Below are positions 9,195 to 16,740 of a stretch of DNA of 64,000 bases, piece after piece. The stretch lies in the NCBI GenBank assembly GCA_964388665.1, contig CAYMBJ010000010.1, positions 3,373 through 67,372 of the forward strand, in the 5' to 3' direction. Made by a program: the position numbers and the translations under genes. Position 1 is the first letter of the stretch; every line of letters starts with the position of its first letter. The DNA comes from CALCCV01 sp964388665. GTDB taxonomy: Bacteria; Bdellovibrionota; Bdellovibrionia; Bdellovibrionales; Bdellovibrionaceae. A model generated the notes under the pieces. That model was given only the letters and a program-made list of their open reading frames with translations. It did no database searches and was not told the DNA's origin.

Positions 9195-9325
9195 CTTAGA
9201 TTCTATCCCAAACCCCTCGCAGCCAAGGCGCGAGGAGCGAACGACCGAGGCGTAGCTCCTCTACGCCGCAGGGAAGCGAGCGACGAAGCTACGAAGGATC
9301 CGAGGGGTTTGGGATAGGATCTAAG
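9195..9325. repeat. Long palindromic repeat, copy A
   Basis: A 131-bp element with 25-bp terminal inverted arms (9195-9219 and 9301-9325; one mismatch) around an inner core that contains GAGGCGTAGCTCCTC followed by TACGCCGCA. The right arm includes the stop codon of the permease gene. The core resembles copies B (41365-41490) and C (56286-56396). No open frame is inside. It could act as a bidirectional terminator or mRNA 3' stabiliser between permease and binding-protein genes; function is inference. Confidence 0.75.
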
Positions 9326-10082
9326 GCAAGGGACGAACCGCTCGCACCCCTCGGTCCAACACAGCTAACACTGATAGCATCAGCAAGGCAATCCCACTCA
9401 TAATGACGAGGCTGGCGTAAACCAAATCAATGCGTTGCTGTGTCCTGGCTGAGTCAATCAATGCACCAAGACCACCACCAGCAACAAATTCGCCAGCAAT
9501 GCAACCGATGATCGATAGCCCAATGGCAACTTTTAGCCCCGCGTAAAAACTCGAATAGGAGTAGGGGATTCGCAAAAAAAACAATACCTGCAATCGATTG
9601 GCCTTTTGAATCCGAAAAAGGTCCAACAGGCTCTCTGGCACCCGCTGCAATCCCAATAGACCATTTGCTAAAATCGGAAACAGCGATACGAAAAAAGCCG
9701 ACGCCACCACCGTGGGTGAACCAAATCCCAAATAAATAACAAACAAAGGAGCAATCGCAATGATCGGCACTGTTTGAAAGAAAACGCTCACCGGCAATAA
9801 AAAATACCGCAATGGATCGGCGAGTGTCGCCAAAAGGCAAATCACAAAACCAATGCCAAAGCTTGCTAGTAGACCCAATAGCGAATGCCACAGCGTGCTT
9901 TGTGCGCTCTGCCAAATGTCACTATCGCCCTGAAGCAAAATCCGCGCGATATCTGAGGGCGCCGGGAACAGGTATCCAGGGAGCCAGCCCTGGCGCACGG
10001 CCAGCTCCAAAGCAATGATCAGTAAAACTGATATCAGCAATGGCCATAACCAGAGCTGCTTTGTCTTTGTCGATAAGTTCAT
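9321..10082 (-). CDS. ABC importer permease (SsuC/ThiX-like)
   Basis: Integral inner-membrane permease of 253 residues with about six hydrophobic segments. The N-terminal PGYLFPAPSDIARIL block is typical of the nitrate/sulfonate/taurine/THI5-type permeases, as is the EAA-like loop around residues 160-175. It pairs with the ATPase upstream and the binding protein downstream. The stop codon lies within the right arm of palindromic repeat copy A, so the repeat must sit in the 3' end of its reading frame or transcript. Confidence 0.88.
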   Translation of the reverse strand: MNLSTKTKQLWLWPLLISVLLIIALELAVRQGWLPGYLFPAPSDIARILLQGDSDIWQSAQSTLWHSLLGLLASFGIGFVICLLATLADPLRYFLLPVSVFFQTVPIIAIAPLFVIYLGFGSPTVVASAFFVSLFPILANGLLGLQRVPESLLDLFRIQKANRLQVLFFLRIPYSYSSFYAGLKVAIGLSIIGCIAGEFVAGGGLGALIDSARTQQRIDLVYASLVIMSGIALLMLSVLAVLDRGVRAVRPLP

Positions 10083-10129
10083 TTAATTCCCTTCCACCAA
10101 TTCATCCGATCATTTCAACTGAGCCTAGA

Positions 10130-10876
10130 CTACCTGCGAACCAGGGATTCGCGAATGGCTTGCACCCGAAGTTTGTACTCGTCAGAATCTCTTGCCACGG
10201 CGCTTTCAGAAAAGCGAATCTCATTGGTCAATTGGGCCGGCTCGCCACTGAGCGGAAAAACCAGATTGCAAAGGTAGCTCGCCTCAGTCAGCGAATGGGT
10301 CACCAGCACCAAGGTGGCCTGTGATTTATTTAGCCACGTCAGCAACCAGTCCTGAAGATCCCACCGCGAATTTTCATCTAAGGCCGCGAAGGGCTCATCC
10401 AATAGCAAAAGGCGAGGAGAGCGGACCATGGCGCGCGCAAAGCTGACCCGCATACGCATGCCTCCAGAGAGTTGGTGCGGGAACTTCGCTTGATGCTCCC
10501 ATAGGCGCACCGTCTCGAGTGCCCCATGCACTCTGTCCTGCACCTGCGCTGCAGATACAGACTGCCCTCGCAAACTCAGAGCGACATTTTCCGCTGCGGT
10601 CAACCAAGGCAAGAGACTCGGCTCCTGAAATACATAACTCAAAGAGTCCTGTTCATTGACGTCCAATTCACCACTGGTCGGCGCGATGAGCCCCGAAATC
10701 AGACGCAACAAAGAAGACTTGCCACAGCCACTGGGGCCCAAAAAACCAACGCGTGATTTTTGCGCAATAGAAAAGGTGAGATTTTTAAAAATCACTTTGT
10801 CCTGAAAGCGAAGCGATAGATCTGTGGCCTTAATCATCGGGTCCACTGAATTTGCAGGTAAAGACAAATCCTTCAT
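10130..10876 (-). CDS. ABC importer ATP-binding protein
   Basis: Cytosolic ATPase of the importer, about 248 residues. Walker A is GPSGCGKSS, the signature motif is LSGGMRMRVSFARA and Walker B is LLLLDEPFAALDE, followed by the switch His in VLVTHSLTEA. The frame is open further upstream to 10969, but that part overlaps the oxygenase gene; the ATG at 10876 lies 4 bases after the oxygenase stop. The internal ATG before IKATDLSLRF is an alternative start. Confidence 0.9.
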   Translation of the reverse strand: MKDLSLPANSVDPMIKATDLSLRFQDKVIFKNLTFSIAQKSRVGFLGPSGCGKSSLLRLISGLIAPTSGELDVNEQDSLSYVFQEPSLLPWLTAAENVALSLRGQSVSAAQVQDRVHGALETVRLWEHQAKFPHQLSGGMRMRVSFARAMVRSPRLLLLDEPFAALDENSRWDLQDWLLTWLNKSQATLVLVTHSLTEASYLCNLVFPLSGEPAQLTNEIRFSESAVARDSDEYKLRVQAIRESLVRR

Positions 10877-10880
10877 GGAT

Positions 10881-11510
10881 TTATCTGATCCAATCATAAT
10901 TGAAGCTAATGCTGACTCGCGGGCGCTGGCTCTGATTGGCCAAGACCTCATGGCGCTGCCAGCTCTCAAAGAGAACCACTTGTCCTGGTTTAGGAGTGAT
11001 ATTTACGAACCGTTGATTTTTTGTCTTCGACTTGAGTTTGCGGGGCGGGGAAGCCATAAAAACATCATTGCGTGGATCTTCAAACTTCAAATCTCCGGCT
11101 CCCTTTGGAACCTCAACATAAAATGTGCCACTGATCACTGAAAGTGGATGCAAATGCATGGTGTGGGTCACCTTGGCCGGCATCACGTTGACCCAGCAGC
11201 TGGTCATCTGCAGCTCCTTGGGATTAATGTCCATTTCCAGTGCCTTTACAAAGGCCACCCGATGCAGATCAATGCGCTCCTGCAGTTCGCGAAAGTAGGG
11301 CGATAGCTGATGCAGTTTATCGAGACTGCTGTAAGAGGTGTATCCGCCAGGATAGTTTTTTTGCGACCACTGATGGCCCTCCTTATCCATACGAGAGATC
11401 TTTTCGATATCTCCCTTGAGTTCGCCCAAAAGCCTTTGCCTGATCTTGGTCGAAGACACCAGTGGCGCCACATAAATTTGCGTGGGAAAGAGCTCCAGTA
11501 TCAAATTCAC
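10881..11510 (-). CDS. Putative 2OG-Fe(II) oxygenase (TIGR02466-like)
   Basis: About 209 residues. The block HTMHLHPLSVISGTFYVEVP supplies candidate metal-binding His residues and the C-terminal block GQVVLFESWQRHEV gives a third His and substrate-region residues, as in the TIGR02466/PF13759 family of putative 2-oxoglutarate/Fe(II) oxygenases. Substrate unknown. It is first in the operon with the ABC importer, suggesting that it modifies the imported compound or acts on the same pathway. GTG 11510 has a poor site; TTG 11504, preceded by GAGGTGAAT, is a plausible alternative start. Confidence 0.75.
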   Translation of the reverse strand: MNLILELFPTQIYVAPLVSSTKIRQRLLGELKGDIEKISRMDKEGHQWSQKNYPGGYTSYSSLDKLHQLSPYFRELQERIDLHRVAFVKALEMDINPKELQMTSCWVNVMPAKVTHTMHLHPLSVISGTFYVEVPKGAGDLKFEDPRNDVFMASPPRKLKSKTKNQRFVNITPKPGQVVLFESWQRHEVLANQSQRPRVSISFNYDWIR

Positions 11511-11524
11511 CTCACGAGTCTATA

Positions 11525-11568
11525 ATCAATAAATATCAATAAAAAACATCAATAAAAATATCATCAAA
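11525..11568. promoter_or_regulatory. AT-rich direct repeats upstream of the oxygenase-ABC operon
   Basis: ATCAATAAA occurs at 11525-11533, 11535-11543 and 11548-11556, with the related ATCATCAAA at 11560-11568, directly upstream of the minus-strand operon start. Spacing of 10-13 bases puts the copies on nearly the same DNA face. Operator or translational-enhancer function is inference. Confidence 0.35.
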
Positions 11569-11794
11569 AAGATCTTTGACGTTATCTCCTATTTATCACT
11601 GCCTGGGCAAAAATGTCCAAATCTGAGACATCAGATAACCGAAATATAATAGCGCCTTAGCCGATTTTGTAAACTATTTCGACAATCAAGAAGCACAAAT
11701 TGTTAAATCTCGTATTGATCCAGCCAGTTGGCCGCTAAAGCCGCATTAGAGCTGGCCCGCGCCTTGCTCTACCTATAAAGCATCGGAGGTTCCA

Positions 11795-12112
11795 ATGAAA
11801 ACACTTTTAATCGTTCTTAGCACTCTCATCTCTCTACAAACTTTTGCCAAAGTTGAAGACTTGGGACTTTTGATAAACGAAAACAAACGTGCACAGCAAG
11901 GCCTAGCTAAACAGCTACAAAAACAGCTGAAGCAAAACGACAAAATTGCGATGCGCACTCGACCCGACGTCCGCACAATCACTCCTGACGAGAGCAACAC
12001 TTTTTATGTTCCCTCTTCAAAGTTGACTTTTGAAAGCGACAAGCGCCAATACCGACAATCTAAAAAAGCCTCTCGCGATCGCCTTGCACAAGAAGTTAAG
12101 ATCAACGACTAA
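11795..12112 (+). CDS. Small exported protein, unknown
   Basis: A 105-residue protein with a clear signal peptide (MKTLLIVLSTLISLQTFAK) and a strong GGAGG site 6 bases before the ATG. The mature part is highly charged, Lys/Gln/Arg-rich and probably helical (GLAKQLQKQLKQND). No family recognised. It is divergent from the oxygenase-ABC operon and precedes the transglycosylase gene. Confidence 0.7.
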   Translation: MKTLLIVLSTLISLQTFAKVEDLGLLINENKRAQQGLAKQLQKQLKQNDKIAMRTRPDVRTITPDESNTFYVPSSKLTFESDKRQYRQSKKASRDRLAQEVKIND

Positions 12113-12320
12113 GATTCGCGTCTGCACTGTCCAACCTTTAAACAAAGCTATCATTTATACCATGCGAACCGCTATAATCGAGCTCAAAGCCACCAGGGGC
12201 GGTCTTAGCGCCTCATCTTGGGAATGAGACTTGCAACTCCTTGATTCTATGGTCAGCCTTAATTTTTACACATTTATCCTGAAGCATCTGCCAAAGAAGC
12301 CCATGATTAGGAGAGGCCCT

Positions 12321-13529
12321 GTGACGAAATGGCGTATATTGCTGGGCGTGCTGGCGATCTGTACGGCGGCAAGCTTCAACGCTGAAGCCGCTTGTCACGC
12401 TCCGGATCGTGGCCAAGGAAACTATGGAGATTTAGGTACGGCATGTGATGCCGATGCCATAGGTAAACCGGATGTCAGGCGGAGCAGGGAGTTCAATGGT
12501 CTCGTTTATTGGCCTGGTCAGCGCTCAGCTTATGTTTCTAGAATGTATTCGTTCATTCGTGGTACCGCGGCAGCCTACTTTTCTCGACGTGAACCAAATG
12601 CAACAGCTGCTGAAAAGGATGGATTTTTGAGAGCTGTATTGGCCTTGGCCAGCACGGAATCGTACTTCACTCATTACCGAGTCAAGGACAACAGGCTTAA
12701 AATGATGTTTGGTGATTCGATGAGAAGCTATGGACTCATGCAGATTCATCAGCCCTCTCACCCAGGGAAATCTCAGCAGCAATTGCTCGAAGTCTCAAAG
12801 AATCTCCTTTACGGCATTGAGTATTTCTATACGGGTTGGACAAAGGCCAAATCAGCAAGGTGCACTCAGTATCTTTATGGCAGACTCAGCACCTTTGCGT
12901 TTTCCGCATATTCTTATTACAACAGTGGCTCAGATGTTTGCCGTTGGAATAATAGCAGAAGTCGCTACAAAGCAAATGACGATCGGTATCGCTGGCACTA
13001 CGAAACGAAACCATGGGAAGAGTTTGTTCGAGATCAAAATGCAATCGACACCGTAGATCTTGAGTGCATCCAGCAAGGTGGCACACGATGCCTTAACTCA
13101 TCAACCGCCCAGAGTCAGAATCAGAATGAGGCGGAGACCACCCAGAATCAGGACGAGCAAACTCAAACCAGCGACGACCAGCACTCTGAGCAAAACGCAA
13201 ATTCTGAAGCCACAAGTTCAAATGAGAGCCACACAGAAATGGGAAGCCCGTCGCCTGCACTTCCTAGAGTGGGCTCGACAATAAAGGCCGCCCATCCTAG
13301 CGGCGTCTGGGTCAGAAGCGTTCCTAAAGGAAGCAAATTAACCGTGGCTCAGACACAGCGTTCGTATGAGGTTTTAGATGTAAAGGTCATAAAAGATGCT
13401 GATGAAACACTTGTCTACATTAAAATCGATGCTCAGGGTCACGTTGGCTATATGTACGGAGGAAGACTGACTCCAACCGACACCATAAGCAAATGGATCT
13501 CATTCTCGAAGGCAAGCGAAGGACCTTAG
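12321..13529 (+). CDS. Exported lytic transglycosylase-like protein with SH3-like tail
   Basis: A GTG start at 12321 with AGGAGAGG 4 bases upstream gives a clean signal peptide ending NAEAACH; an upstream ATG at 12231 lacks a site. Residues about 80-220 look like an SLT (lysozyme-fold) domain: LALASTESYF with the likely catalytic Glu, YGLMQIHQPS, and a YSYYNSG block. A Gln/Asn/Glu-rich linker (about 250-310) leads to a beta-rich SH3-like domain at the C-terminus (VWVRSVPKGSKL). Predicted to cleave peptidoglycan glycan strands in the periplasm. The next gene starts one base after its stop. Confidence 0.8.
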   Translation: MTKWRILLGVLAICTAASFNAEAACHAPDRGQGNYGDLGTACDADAIGKPDVRRSREFNGLVYWPGQRSAYVSRMYSFIRGTAAAYFSRREPNATAAEKDGFLRAVLALASTESYFTHYRVKDNRLKMMFGDSMRSYGLMQIHQPSHPGKSQQQLLEVSKNLLYGIEYFYTGWTKAKSARCTQYLYGRLSTFAFSAYSYYNSGSDVCRWNNSRSRYKANDDRYRWHYETKPWEEFVRDQNAIDTVDLECIQQGGTRCLNSSTAQSQNQNEAETTQNQDEQTQTSDDQHSEQNANSEATSSNESHTEMGSPSPALPRVGSTIKAAHPSGVWVRSVPKGSKLTVAQTQRSYEVLDVKVIKDADETLVYIKIDAQGHVGYMYGGRLTPTDTISKWISFSKASEGP

Positions 13530-13530
13530 T

Positions 13531-14382
13531 ATGAGTAAAAATCGGCTCACCCCACCCACAACATCTGTCTTCTCTCCGCAAAATTTACTTGCCGTCACAC
13601 TGCTGCTGATGGCTGGAATCTACTGTCTTAGAGAAAAACCAGAGGCACCCGAAGACAGACCCGGTGCCCGTCCTAAAATGGCTTTGCCCGTTAAGGATAA
13701 AGCGTCAGATGCGCCCTCCTATAGCTTGAACACCGATACAAGCTTGAACCACCAAAGCCTCCCGCAAAAACCAAAAGCCGCGACTCTTGATATAGCCAGT
13801 GGCCGCGCGGTGGCCATTGAAAGCCAAGTCAAAGCGCTAGAGGACTGCTTTTACAATGGCGATTGCGGGAAATATGAAAATGAATCTCCGCATGAATATG
13901 CCGACGCCATTGTGCAGGATCTTCGCCTTGAGTTGTCAGAGATCGATCAGTTGGGGGCAGAAGACAATCAATGGAAAGAAAATATGATTCGTCGTTTTTT
14001 AAGTTTCCCAGATGATCGTATTAAACTTGAGGCCATTGATCGATTGGCAACATTCAAGCCTTCAAAAGAAAATTTTGAGACTCTATTGAGCGCAACTCAA
14101 GAAAGTATAAATGCTGTCGTATTCAAAAAGAGCCTTGCCGAACTCAAAAAGTATAAAGATCCTGCGGACCAAAAAAAAGTGGATGATTTCTTGTACAAAA
14201 CCATCGAAAATGGTGGCGTGGACGCGGCCTTGATCATTTCTGCAGAGATTCTCGACTTTTTGAACGAGAACAACATCAATCGCTTTAAAGCATTGCAAAA
14301 TCGTTTTCAAAAATCCTCAGTCATCGGCAAGAATCTCCGCTCAAACCTCAATGAATACGGTCGCTATAATGAAGGCGGATAA
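13531..14382 (+). CDS. Membrane-anchored protein coupled to the transglycosylase
   Basis: 283 residues. One hydrophobic N-terminal segment (NLLAVTLLLMAGIYCL) predicts an anchor with the rest in the periplasm. After a Pro/Lys-rich linker come a Cys pair (DCFYNGDC) and a helical C-terminal part resembling HEAT-like repeats (FPDDRIKLEAIDRLATF). The start is one base after the stop of the transglycosylase gene, so translation is likely coupled and the two products probably work together. No named family recognised. Confidence 0.7.
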   Translation: MSKNRLTPPTTSVFSPQNLLAVTLLLMAGIYCLREKPEAPEDRPGARPKMALPVKDKASDAPSYSLNTDTSLNHQSLPQKPKAATLDIASGRAVAIESQVKALEDCFYNGDCGKYENESPHEYADAIVQDLRLELSEIDQLGAEDNQWKENMIRRFLSFPDDRIKLEAIDRLATFKPSKENFETLLSATQESINAVVFKKSLAELKKYKDPADQKKVDDFLYKTIENGGVDAALIISAEILDFLNENNINRFKALQNRFQKSSVIGKNLRSNLNEYGRYNEGG

Positions 14383-14425
14383 CTGAGCCTTTATTCAGGA
14401 GGCCATAAGTAAATTAACGTTGTTG

Positions 14426-14965
14426 CTAGGCTGAACCGGCCCATAGCCCCAAGGATTTGCCAACAGTGCGCCAACAAATAAGATAGTAATTGAATGCCGC
14501 GAGTAAAAAGCAAAAACCCCAAAGCGCTCGATGATTGACCGCCAAGAGCTCCTGGCCAATTGTCTGAATCTCCAAAACACCGCTCAGAATTAATAGATGA
14601 ATCAAAAAGATGGCAGCGATCATGCAAAAATCGATGGCCAAAGCAATGAGCGTGTACGCCACCTTAGCAAGTCGCTTTCCCGCGCGCGATCCGCCACGAA
14701 AGCCGGCATGGGGCGCCTCAGTTGCACTTCCGGAAATCCAGTCTAAAGAACTACGAGGAAACAAAGACGAAATTGGGTCTCGATCGTAATCGTCCACAAT
14801 ATCACCGTCAACATCACCATCAATATTCGACTCGATATTCGAGTCAATTTCAGAGGGAGAATGATCGCCGTCCATGGGGTAGAGATCACCATGGGTTGCA
14901 AAGGAACTCTTGATAAGACGTGAAGGGGGGAAACTTTTTTTGGGTGTGTTCACATCTTTAATCAT
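14426..14965 (-). CDS. RDD-family-like membrane protein with acidic repeat leader
   Basis: 179 residues. The N-terminal half is soluble and holds a short Asp/Asn/Ile repeat (IDSNIESNIDGDVDGDIVDD). From about residue 92 (SRAGKRLAKVAYTLIALAIDF) it resembles an RDD domain with two long hydrophobic segments. It stops shortly after WRTVGKSLGLW, earlier than many RDD proteins, so it may be truncated. No ribosome-binding site is obvious at the ATG, so the start is uncertain. It is convergent with the preceding gene. Confidence 0.55.
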   Translation of the reverse strand: MIKDVNTPKKSFPPSRLIKSSFATHGDLYPMDGDHSPSEIDSNIESNIDGDVDGDIVDDYDRDPISSLFPRSSLDWISGSATEAPHAGFRGGSRAGKRLAKVAYTLIALAIDFCMIAAIFLIHLLILSGVLEIQTIGQELLAVNHRALWGFCFLLAAFNYYLICWRTVGKSLGLWAGSA

Positions 14966-15044
14966 ACACTGAGTATCGTCAAACTCACAAATTTGTTAAA
15001 TTGCAATTCTATGCTTTGATCCAGTCCAAAATGAAAAATGAATC

Positions 15045-15620
15045 ATGGGATTGGGGCTTGACGGCATATTGCCACCAGGCCTTAATAGACTTATGGCCAC
15101 GCCTCGCTATGCTCTTAATAAAACCAAATACCTGCTTCCTCCAGAGGTGGACCGCCTTACGTCCATTATCAAGTCCTACTTGAACGGTGAGCCTCGAGAT
15201 GTACTGATGTTATGGTTAGCTCTAAAGTCGGGAGCGCGAGCCACCGAGCTCCTGAATATCAAAAAAGTGGATTTGAATGAATACGACCAATCTGTCTTTG
15301 TCAGAGGCATCAAAGGCAGCAATGACAGAGAGGTCCCGCTGCCTCAGGAGCTCTTTAATGGGTTAAAGCGCTACGCTGCCTCGATAGAGGGAGAGCGCCT
15401 CTTTGGTATCTCTTATGAGCGCCTTCATCAGATCTGGCATCTGTACCGCCCGGTGCCCAAAAAGTTTCATTCGCTGAGACACACCTTTGCAATCCATATT
15501 TACCAAAAAACCAAAGACCTGCGCCTTGTGCAAACCGCCCTCGGCCACCGCAACATCATGAACACAATGATTTATGCGGACTATGTCTACACTCAAGAAG
15601 AGATGCGCAAAATCTTATAG
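15045..15620 (+). CDS. Tyrosine recombinase, catalytic domain only
   Basis: 191 residues covering only the catalytic half of a phage-integrase/Xer-type recombinase. By count the catalytic set is Arg65 (GARATELL), Lys90 (RGIKGS), His142 and Arg145 (HSLRHTFA), His168 (LGHRN) and Tyr177 (MIYADY), so all active-site residues are present. The N-terminal core-binding domain of XerC/D (about 100 residues) is missing, and no such domain is visible upstream in any frame. ATG 15045 has no clear site; ATG 15092 is an alternative. Substrate site unknown. Confidence 0.82.
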   Translation: MGLGLDGILPPGLNRLMATPRYALNKTKYLLPPEVDRLTSIIKSYLNGEPRDVLMLWLALKSGARATELLNIKKVDLNEYDQSVFVRGIKGSNDREVPLPQELFNGLKRYAASIEGERLFGISYERLHQIWHLYRPVPKKFHSLRHTFAIHIYQKTKDLRLVQTALGHRNIMNTMIYADYVYTQEEMRKIL

Positions 15621-15837
15621 CCCAGCTATCCTGCAATCGGGACCTAGTTTCCGATTGGCCTGAGTGGCTCGGATGATCCAAATGAGACAATGAGAAAACC
15701 CGCGGAAAAATTATGACCCAAAAAATGGGCTCGCTATTTTTTGCAATCCCGATGGATGCAGCGCATCTTTTTCAGACACCCCTTTGTTAATCCACCTTCT
15801 TAAACTTTTAGCTTAATATTTTTAGATACTTAGCTAT

Positions 15838-15859
15838 ACAGCTTATAACTATAAGCTGT
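15838..15859. repeat. Perfect 22-bp palindrome
   Basis: ACAGCTTATA (15838-15847) and TATAAGCTGT (15850-15859) are exact inverted copies separated by AC. It lies between the recombinase gene and the HTH gene in AT-rich DNA. It could be an operator or a recombination core site; the 2-base spacer is shorter than the 6-8 bases usual for Xer-type sites. Confidence 0.6.
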
Positions 15860-15958
15860 AGTCTACCTTGAGAATGCCCATAGAAACACCTTCGCCAATT
15901 AAAAACCAACGTAAAATCAAATAGTTACAGTATAGTTGACGTGGTAAAATGCCTAAAA

Positions 15959-16011
15959 TTGTATTTCACAATACTAAATATTGTATTTTACTTATCTTAA
16001 TTGTATTTCAC
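15959..16011. promoter_or_regulatory. Three iteron-like direct repeats upstream of the HTH gene
   Basis: TTGTATTTCAC (15959-15969), TTGTATTTTAC (15981-15991) and TTGTATTTCAC (16001-16011) are spaced 22 and 20 bases apart, about two helical turns. The first overlaps a small inverted repeat (GTATT at 15961-15965, AATAC at 15970-15974). They lie 70-120 bases before the HTH gene. An autoregulatory operator is the simplest reading; a plasmid-type iteron is an alternative. Confidence 0.55.
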
Positions 16012-16048
16012 ATCAAAATAACGTAGATTTTCGGAGATAGGTAAGTGC

Positions 16049-16132
16049 ATGGCCACATTTTTAGTTGAGAACGGAAATTTATGGAACCAAATGAAACTTC
16101 TAGCGAAAAGACCGAGGCCCAGTCCCGAATAA
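16049..16132 (+). CDS. Possible 27-codon leader ORF overlapping the HTH gene
   Basis: ATG 16049 is preceded by GGAGATAGGTAAGTGC, a better site than that of the downstream gene. It encodes 27 residues (begins MATFLVENGN, ends RPRPSPE) and stops at 16130-16132, inside the HTH gene but in another frame. It may be a leader peptide coupling or restricting translation of the HTH gene, or a chance frame. Confidence 0.3.
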   Translation: MATFLVENGNLWNQMKLLAKRPRPSPE

Positions 16133-16650
16133 AGACAAAATTGCGCCACCGCTATGAGGCAGAAGCTCAAGAAATACTTAAAAAAATCGGCACCTTAGAG
16201 GAGGTGAGGGGCAAGCTCAGACTCAACCAAAGGGCAATGGCCGCAAGCCTATTGGTGGACCCATCGGCGTGGACTCGATGGACGACTGGAATCACATCAC
16301 CCCCGCCACATGTGGTCCGCACTCTTGAGCTGATGCTGATGTCTTTAGATATGCACCCAGATTTGGACACCGAAGGCCTTTTGCGCAAATCGGAAGCCCA
16401 CGCAAAAACAGTCCGTGAGGTTGAAAAGCTAGACGATCGCCTCCAGAAGCTGGAGTCCAACCCACAAGTGGCAGCCTTGAGAGCAAAAACCAGTCATCTG
16501 GAGAGCCGCCTGCATCACCAAATTGAGGATCTGAAAACCGAAATCAGTGAGCTAAATGCAAGCAATCGCGCGCGCAGCCGCCGCTATGCCATTGGTCTTG
16601 GTGTTCTTTTTGTGATGAATTTGGTTTGGATTGTTATCTATCTGTTGTAA
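16081..16650 (+). CDS. HTH / coiled-coil / C-terminal TM protein
   Basis: 189 residues. Residues about 40-95 resemble an XRE-type helix-turn-helix (LEEVRGKLRLNQRAMAASLL then WTRWTTGITSPPPHVVRTLELML). Residues about 105-165 are a heptad-rich coiled coil (LDDRLQKLESN, LESRLHHQIEDLK). The last 20 residues form one hydrophobic segment (IGLGVLFVMNLVWIVIYLL), a tail anchor. A membrane-tethered DNA-binding protein is predicted. The AT-rich upstream region carries three direct repeats and a palindrome, suggesting autoregulation; the neighbouring recombinase suggests a mobile origin. Confidence 0.65.
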   Translation: MEPNETSSEKTEAQSRIKTKLRHRYEAEAQEILKKIGTLEEVRGKLRLNQRAMAASLLVDPSAWTRWTTGITSPPPHVVRTLELMLMSLDMHPDLDTEGLLRKSEAHAKTVREVEKLDDRLQKLESNPQVAALRAKTSHLESRLHHQIEDLKTEISELNASNRARSRRYAIGLGVLFVMNLVWIVIYLL

Positions 16651-16740
16651 CCGAATTTCAGTTTGCGAAAATGTTCATCCGCTTTTAATATGACCCGAAA
16701 TTGATCGAAGACTATTATTGGTAAAAACTGAGGAGCCTTT

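Noticed and set aside
11511..11794. TPP or FMN riboswitch upstream of the THI5-type operon
   Set aside because: I looked for the conserved CTGAGA..ACCTGAT-type and RFN core elements on the minus strand and did not see them.
15001..15183. Open frame starting 5' of the recombinase, possibly its missing N-terminal domain
   Set aside because: It runs in another frame over the recombinase start and has no core-binding-domain features.
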